NCBI GenBank assembly: GCA_034770075.1
Contig: CM068385.1
Span: 75,136,272-75,200,271, forward strand
Direction of reading: 5' to 3'
DNA from: Aralia elata
Lineage: Eukaryota; Streptophyta; Magnoliopsida; Apiales; Araliaceae
DNA: 64,000 nucleotides
Below the pieces are notes generated by a model. That model was given only the letters and a program-made list of their open reading frames with translations, made no database searches and had not been told where the DNA came from. Each line of letters opens with the position of its first letter. Position 1 is the stretch's first letter. Below are positions 58,906 through 64,000 of this stretch, piece by piece. The position numbers and the translations under genes are program-made.

Positions 58906-60128
58906 GCCTAATCGGAACTTGACCCTCAAACCAAATTCTAATCATTCTTTAAGACAAGAGACCTGATCTGACCCGACTTATTAGATCGATCTGAACCATG
59001 GAGTAAATACACTAGCGTAGAATGACCGACACATGTACTGAGCGACGAAGTTTGCCGATCATAGAACATGACTAATTGATTAGAGAGCTTCGGTAGTGAT
59101 CGTAGGGTTACTACAGAGCATTATTAAGCCAGGCCATCTAACATGGGCATGACTTCACCTGGTCGGCAAGACTTTAGTAAGCGAGGAGTCACCCCATTGT
59201 TCGTAGAGTGACTCTATCGGTAGTATTAAGCCCTACTGATCGTAGAGTTGTTATGGCAAACCATCGAGCAGATAGATGGACCATAGGACCGAATCTCTTA
59301 TATAAGTTTATTTAATCCATTATTGATGTTTACCTATGACTGATCAGAAGGTAATTTATAATCACTGTAGGATACTTGCAGAGCCAAAGCGTAGAGTAGT
59401 TAGTAAGCCGCAAATCAGGCAAGTCTCTGATCTTATTTTGAGCAAGTTCCTAACCTGTGCAATAATTTATGTTGTGCAAGTTTTCTCTTTGAACCGGTTA
59501 CTTATGATTACATAAATATATAAATCGGATTGCCGGTTTTCTTGAATCAGATTTGAATTGTTATTCCTTACTAAGTGGGTTAATTATTAAAAATTGATGA
59601 GTGAGTTTTATACTTACGAATTAAGTACGTTTGACTTGATAATTTGTTAGTTCTTAAGTATTTTAAGTTAGTATTAGATATTTATAGTGTTTTTATGTTA
59701 TTTTGTAGAAATGAGCAAGGAAACGCAATTCGAACATCTTTTGGAGTACAACATGCGAGCAAGTGCGAGAAGGGAAGATTACAGGGCTTTTAACATTAAA
59801 ATATATGCATGTTCTTGGTTTGGAACTTGGATTTTATTGTAGATTTACTTCTTAGCTTTCCGGAACATCTTGAATCACCTCAATTGGAGTTCGGATGCGA
59901 GAGTTATGACATTTTTATCAACAGAGATCAAGGTTTGGAGTTGTCATTTACATAACAGCCACTTCAAGCTCAATTTCACCCATGATCCAATCCGATTCTC
60001 TCAATTCTCAAAGAATGAAAGTTGTAGATCTCGTCGATATCTTCGATTTGGTAGGTGGCAGGCCTCGTAACTCCTCCCGGATCACAAGTTATGGCCATTT
60101 TACCAACAGACGTCGAAGCAGAAAATAT

Positions 60129-60198
60129 TTTCTCGCCGGGGCGAGAATGAGCAGAAGTTTTCTCGCCGGGGCGAGAATTTCCTCGCCGGGGCGAGAAT
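60129..60198. repeat. Three CTCGCC-GG-GGCGAG dyads
   Basis: TTCTCGCC-GG-GGCGAGAA twice and CTCGCC-GG-GGCGAG once, 85-155 bp upstream of the TATA box. Confidence 0.92.
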
Positions 60199-60284
60199 GC
60201 GCGGAAGGAAAAAAATATTGAAGTTCAGTTCTTTTGGGAAATCGATTTGGAATTGGATTCTTTCTATTGATTTGATTCAGAGAC

Positions 60285-60290
60285 TATAAA
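60285..60290 (+). promoter_or_regulatory. TATA box of the truncated Athila-type LTR
   Basis: TATAAA in GACTATAAAAGAGATAGG, followed by a purine-rich stretch. Confidence 0.65.
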
Positions 60291-61795
60291 AGAGATAGGG
60301 AGAGATGGAAATAGGAGGGGAACATACATAGATACACACATACAAGATACATTCATAGTTACATAGTTACGCAAGGATTGAGACACAGAGCTGAACTTGG
60401 GAGATTGGAGACTGAAGAAGCATTGCAAGGAATTCAGATTAGAGACTTGAAGATTGAAGAACTTTTTACTGAGTTTTTCTTATCCTCTATCTTATATTTG
60501 TAATTTAATTGTGATGACTTATTTGGGATTCATGATTTTTATTTTCAGTATGAACTAAATTTGTAATTAAGGCTACAATTGAACCTTTTGTGTTTATGGA
60601 TTAGTTATTTATTTGATTCCAATTATTATTTCATCTTGAGTTGTCTATCATATTTTGTGTTTATTGAGTAATTGTCTGATCAACAATTAGCGGGATACTT
60701 TAGATGAATTCGGGAGATGAAATCTAGGGTTAGATCTGAATGTGATAGCATGTATTCTTAATTATTTGCATGGGATGAATAATTGGGGTTGTGAAGTGAA
60801 TAGGGATATCTCTTCGCTGCATGTAACTATTGGGAATTGGTGCTTAATGAATATAATTCTTTAGTTTTGCATAGGAATATCGCAGAATTAATTGAGTTAG
60901 ATAAATTTATTTGATCACTTGGAAAAGGGCTTATGAATAACTTTGAATTCCTGTTAACAACTCTGTTGAAGTTAATAATTGGATGAATTGGATAATTAGT
61001 TTGTATTATATAATTGGAGATGTTGTAGTCTTAAGCCTTTAAAAATCTGAATTTCAACCTTTGTGTTAGTTCTTATTCTTAGTTTTGATTTAAATAGTTT
61101 AATCATTATTCAAATTGTGATTGTTTAAATAAAATTGAATTGATATAGTACTAGTAGTTGGAAATTATTGAACAGAGATTCCCTGTGGGTTCGACACTCT
61201 ATCTTATCACTTTATTAAAAATTATCTCACATCGTTGACATTTATTGACATTCGCACTATGTGCATTTAGAAAATTGATTATGTCATTAAATTGCACCAT
61301 TTAAAGTTCCGTCATGCACGAACTACCCAGGAGAGGTCTAAGTCATTTGTTCAACTAGACTTATACATGTTAAAGAATTTAAAAGCTATCCAAACTAATA
61401 GTTGGTGTGGATTCTTAGACTAAGATGAACCAACCCTATATAGGGAAGTTTCCTAAGCATCTGAAATACGATACAAAGCATAAATGAATGTTATGCATAT
61501 ACATGGTGTACAAGAGGTTGATCCTCTCGAGTGCAAACTCTGGAATTAGTAACCTAATAAGGCTCAATCAAGTGATTGATGCCTTAAAGTATGTTCATAG
61601 TCTATTTGATTGTTCAACATTTTAATAATCAATCCTCATTATTCATTGGACATTGGTTATCTTGTTCAGTTATTTATATTGTTGCATCAATTTTAGTTAT
61701 TCCCCTTTTCATTCAAAATATATCTGTCTTATTTATTTTTAATCTTGCTGAGCAAAGTAGTTGCTCACTCTTACTATATCATAAACCTTTTGCAG

Positions 61796-61848
61796 CTAAG
61801 CCCGAGTGCTCGAGCAAGGATAAGGGCAAGGGGAAAATGAAGTCCTAG
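61796..61848 (+). CDS. Short conserved LTR frame (AKPECSSKDKGKGKMKS)
   Basis: Seventeen codons to a TAG, after CCTTTTGCAG. The frame is also open far upstream (to 61,591), but that part does not resemble the other families, whereas the last 17 codons do. See 12,182. Function is unknown. Confidence 0.45.
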
Positions 61849-63106
61849 ACTTCGGATAGGTGATTTATCTGCCTTGATATTTTGTTTAGATATCAGTTAA
61901 TGTAACACGAACCCTATTAGCTACTTTTGTACTTCGTGAGATATTTATTTAAGGTTACAGACCTTGGGACATAGTTAACCTTTTGTATTTAACAATATAT
62001 GTTTATTCATTTCGCATTAGTTGTCATATGTTGTTTAAAGGTGATTGGATGTTCTTTATCGTGAGCACCAAATTTGGGGTATTAGTATCCGAATTTGGGG
62101 GTGTCACATTTAGAGTAATCAAGTTATATAATATTTATCCGTCAATGAAATTAACAACCCTAGATAACTGCAATCACTAATTATCTGAAATTCTCCTTAA
62201 GTTTTAAATCTAATGTGATAATCGCTCCAAGAGATCATAACTATCATACAACCTAGAACTATCAGTCTAGATTTAATATAACAGCAACATTAAAAATTAG
62301 AGAATTAGGTTATTCCAAGCAACAATCACACAATCAGGGATTATTTAACTTGCCCTCTGATAATCTTAGCAATGCTCAAAAGCTTGTCCATAATCGTGTA
62401 TCACTAATTGCTACTTATGATCAGATATAATATCATTTGCTTAACACTATATCTTAATCTAGCAGATGATATCAATCAGATTAATTTAACTGGCCATATC
62501 AAATCAATCAAATAAAATAACATGCAATCAATTAAAATAGGTTATCAGAATAAATCTCATGCAAGAAGGAATAAATAAAGTAAGCTTGATCAAACTATTA
62601 ATAGCAAAGAAGGTTCAACATCCCTTAGAACTAAAATAAAGTACTTGTCCTGACATGCCTTCAATCTCTAAAATTAGGGTTTTTAATTGAGAAGAAGAGA
62701 GGGAATGATAGATGATGAAGATCCTCTAAAACTTGAGTAATACAATGTATTTATACCACCAGGTCAAAGTCTTAAAGCTATATGAATTAATGTTCCAAAT
62801 TACACTAGAAATCCTCAAAAATAACAACGTTGGGAGAAATTTACCGCACGGCCACGCGCCCACGCACCCGCGGAAGGCCTTCAGGCACCGCAGCCCATGA
62901 TTTGGAGCGCCGCGGCCCACAAGTTCTGTCTGTTTTCTCTTTTTCTCCTTGCGCGCCCATTTTGATCCCTTTTTTCCTCTTTTTCTCATTTTAGCTCCAA
63001 TTCCTCCTAAAATCAATAAATACCTTAATAAGCTCACATACACACAAAACATGTAATAAAACTAAATATAAAGGAATCAAAATTATCGAATATTATGCAC
63101 TTATCA

Positions 63107-64000
63107 ACATATAACCGTTCCATCCTTCACGCATTCATCTTTCCTTTTCCCTTATCCTTACTAGAACCTTCTACACGTTCGGGCTTTGTTGAAAATATTT
63201 AATTACAAGCAAGGGTGAGTATTTAATTACCTAGCAAGTAATAACAATTAATATTAACATAAACAAGAATTAAATATTTTCATTAACGTACATTTCGACA
63301 ACTGAACAATAGTTGTGAAAACATCTGAATCATTTTGAATAGAAAAATATTTCGAAACAACATATTGACTATCATGCTGAGCGGTCGAAAGACCAAGAAC
63401 TTTTGTTCACTTTTGAAAAGGTCTAACAATAATTTAACTGTAAACCGTCATGACTTACGGGCACGGTGGGTGATCAGCCCTTTATGCCCTGCGTTGATCA
63501 ACACTACATACTTAAAATGACGTTTTTGCGTTTATCATCACTGCCTTTTGGCGCGGTTGGAATATCCGACTAAAAATTTTTCCAAATAAGGGAGGTTCAT
63601 TCTCAGACTTGAGTCCAAACCAAAACAATTCAGTTGGACAACTCTACTTAATCACAATAACATTTCAAAAATTTATTTTTGAATCAATAAAATGTATAAC
63701 ATGTGTCTAGCCGAAACAAATGGCTTAGACTATCTTCTGAAATAGTTCAGGTATATTAGAACTTAAAAGAATACATTATAGCAAAGTTTGAGCAACGTAT
63801 ACAATTATAAAAGACTTATACAAGTTTGACTTCCTTAATAGCATACGCAATTTGCGTAATCACAACATACATAAAAATATTTTCAAACAATATAACACTT
63901 GCACATAAATTATAGCACAAGGTCAGAACACTTGCCTCTTGCGTTCTTTAATACTTGACGTTAATCGTCCTTCACAAATGTCCTATACATTTAAGTCCAT
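63107..64000 (-). repeat. Part of a minus-strand chromoviral LTR
   Basis: Similar in order to 28,590-29,400 and 50,520-51,010: the TKPERVEGSSKDKGKGKMNA frame (minus strand, 63,195-63,132), a stem near 63,216-63,233, and the segments GATCAGCCCTTT and GTCTAGCCGAAA on the plus strand. The second gypsy element is inserted in it; the rest lies to the right of the window. Confidence 0.7.
63132..63195 (-). CDS. Short conserved LTR frame (TKPERVEGSSKDKGKGKMNA)
   Basis: Minus strand after ATATTTTCA; the AG of the other copies reads AA here. Ends at TGA. Counterpart of the frames at 12,182 and 61,796. Confidence 0.42.

Larger units (their letters stand above)
59595..61212 (+). mobile_element. Athila-type LTR lacking its 3' end
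   Basis: Begins TGATGAGTGAG, carries three CTCGCC-GG-GGCGAG dyads (60,129-60,198), a TATAAAAG box at about 60,285 and the GGGTTCGACACTCT segment, but stops before the usual end. The 10-bp word TATTAAAAAT flanks it on both sides (59,585-59,594 and 61,213-61,222). Confidence 0.75.
57406..62108 (+). mobile_element. Solo chromoviral LTR with a nested LTR fragment
   Basis: TGTAATGACCG to GGGGGTGTCACA. Flanks TTTGG (57,401-57,405) and TTTAG (62,109-62,113) look like a target duplication with one transition. Without the nested piece it is about 3.1 kb. TATAAATA is at 58,041-58,048, a CGAAG-rich segment at 58,550-58,905, the stem TGAGCAA/TTGCTCA at 61,749-61,767 and the KGKGK frame at 61,796. No gag or pol. 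Confidence 0.78.
57163..63106 (-). repeat. 5' LTR of the second gypsy element, split by a solo LTR
   Basis: Minus strand from TGATAAGTGCATAATA at 63,106 to GCGACAACACA near 57,163. Without the insertion at 57,406-62,108 it is about 1.24 kb. TATAAATA lies on the minus strand at about 62,749-62,756. GC-rich words lie 80-200 bp upstream of it (62,843-62,955: GCACGGCCACGCGC, GGAGCGCCGCGGCCC, GCGCGCCC). Confidence 0.8.

Noticed and set aside
61591..61795. Membrane-like protein frame upstream of the KGKGK motif
   Set aside because: The hydrophobic part is T-rich DNA read by chance; related LTRs have stops or another frame here.
62726..63052. Minus-strand frame of 108 codons in the second gypsy LTR
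   Set aside because: It spans the GC words and the TATA region of an LTR and resembles no protein.

Overview
This is nuclear DNA of a flowering plant, probably a eudicot; I cannot name the species. It is AT-rich and looks like repeat-dense, pericentromeric-type sequence. I see no ordinary host gene, tRNA, rRNA or CRISPR array. Almost every base belongs to LTR retrotransposons inserted into one another.

Layout. (1) About 1-43,754: a minus-strand Athila-like Ty3/gypsy element whose 3' end lies beyond the left edge. Its pieces are integrase (291-1,211), RNase H and integrase N-terminus (7,313-8,541), reverse transcriptase (22,053-22,792), protease (22,804-23,847), Gag (27,046-27,905 and 33,525-33,730), tRNA-Asp primer site (33,825-33,842) and 5' LTR (33,849-34,957 plus 43,299-43,754). 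Five insertions split it: a non-autonomous Athila-derived element (1,217-7,307, TSD ATATT); a nearly intact 13.5-kb Tekay/Del-like chromovirus (8,542-22,047, TSD TTACG); a solo chromoviral LTR (23,853-27,040, TSD GGCCA); a one-sided chromoviral fragment with a 5.1-kb LTR (about 27,906-33,519); and a non-coding LTR element (34,958-43,293, TSD CCTTA). (2) 43,755-45,203: a decayed plus-strand Ty1/copia gag-protease, interrupted by a second non-autonomous Athila-derived element with a perfect tRNA-Asp primer site (45,204-48,007, 3' end lost). (3) 48,008-56,087: a minus-strand copia element (integrase, protease, gag, leader, 5' LTR) carrying a solo LTR (50,277-53,069, TSD ATATA). (4) 56,093-63,106: Gag, leader and 5' LTR of another minus-strand gypsy element; its LTR holds a plus-strand chromoviral solo LTR (57,406-62,108), itself hit by a truncated Athila-type LTR (59,595-61,212). 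(5) 63,107-64,000: part of one more minus-strand chromoviral LTR.

The structures not explained by standard annotation sit inside the LTRs. (a) Most LTR families here carry a cluster of short dyads in which a core is kept while the outer arms change in complementary pairs, including at homologous positions of related LTRs (for example TAC/GTA, TCT/AGA and TAT/ATA around one CGCC-CC-GGCG core). (b) Near the 3' end of several chromoviral LTRs lies a stem-loop with compensatory changes, followed by a short conserved reading frame of pattern SAKPE...KDKGKGK-stop whose differences between families are largely synonymous. (c) One LTR family has two purine tract/LTR-start pairs in tandem, and the copies in the window suggest both have been used. 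(d) Two non-autonomous families each keep only the C-terminal part of Athila Gag beginning at a YQWP-like motif, one with gag-protease segments in permuted order.

Readings are by eye. Divergence figures and family assignments are estimates and no database was consulted.
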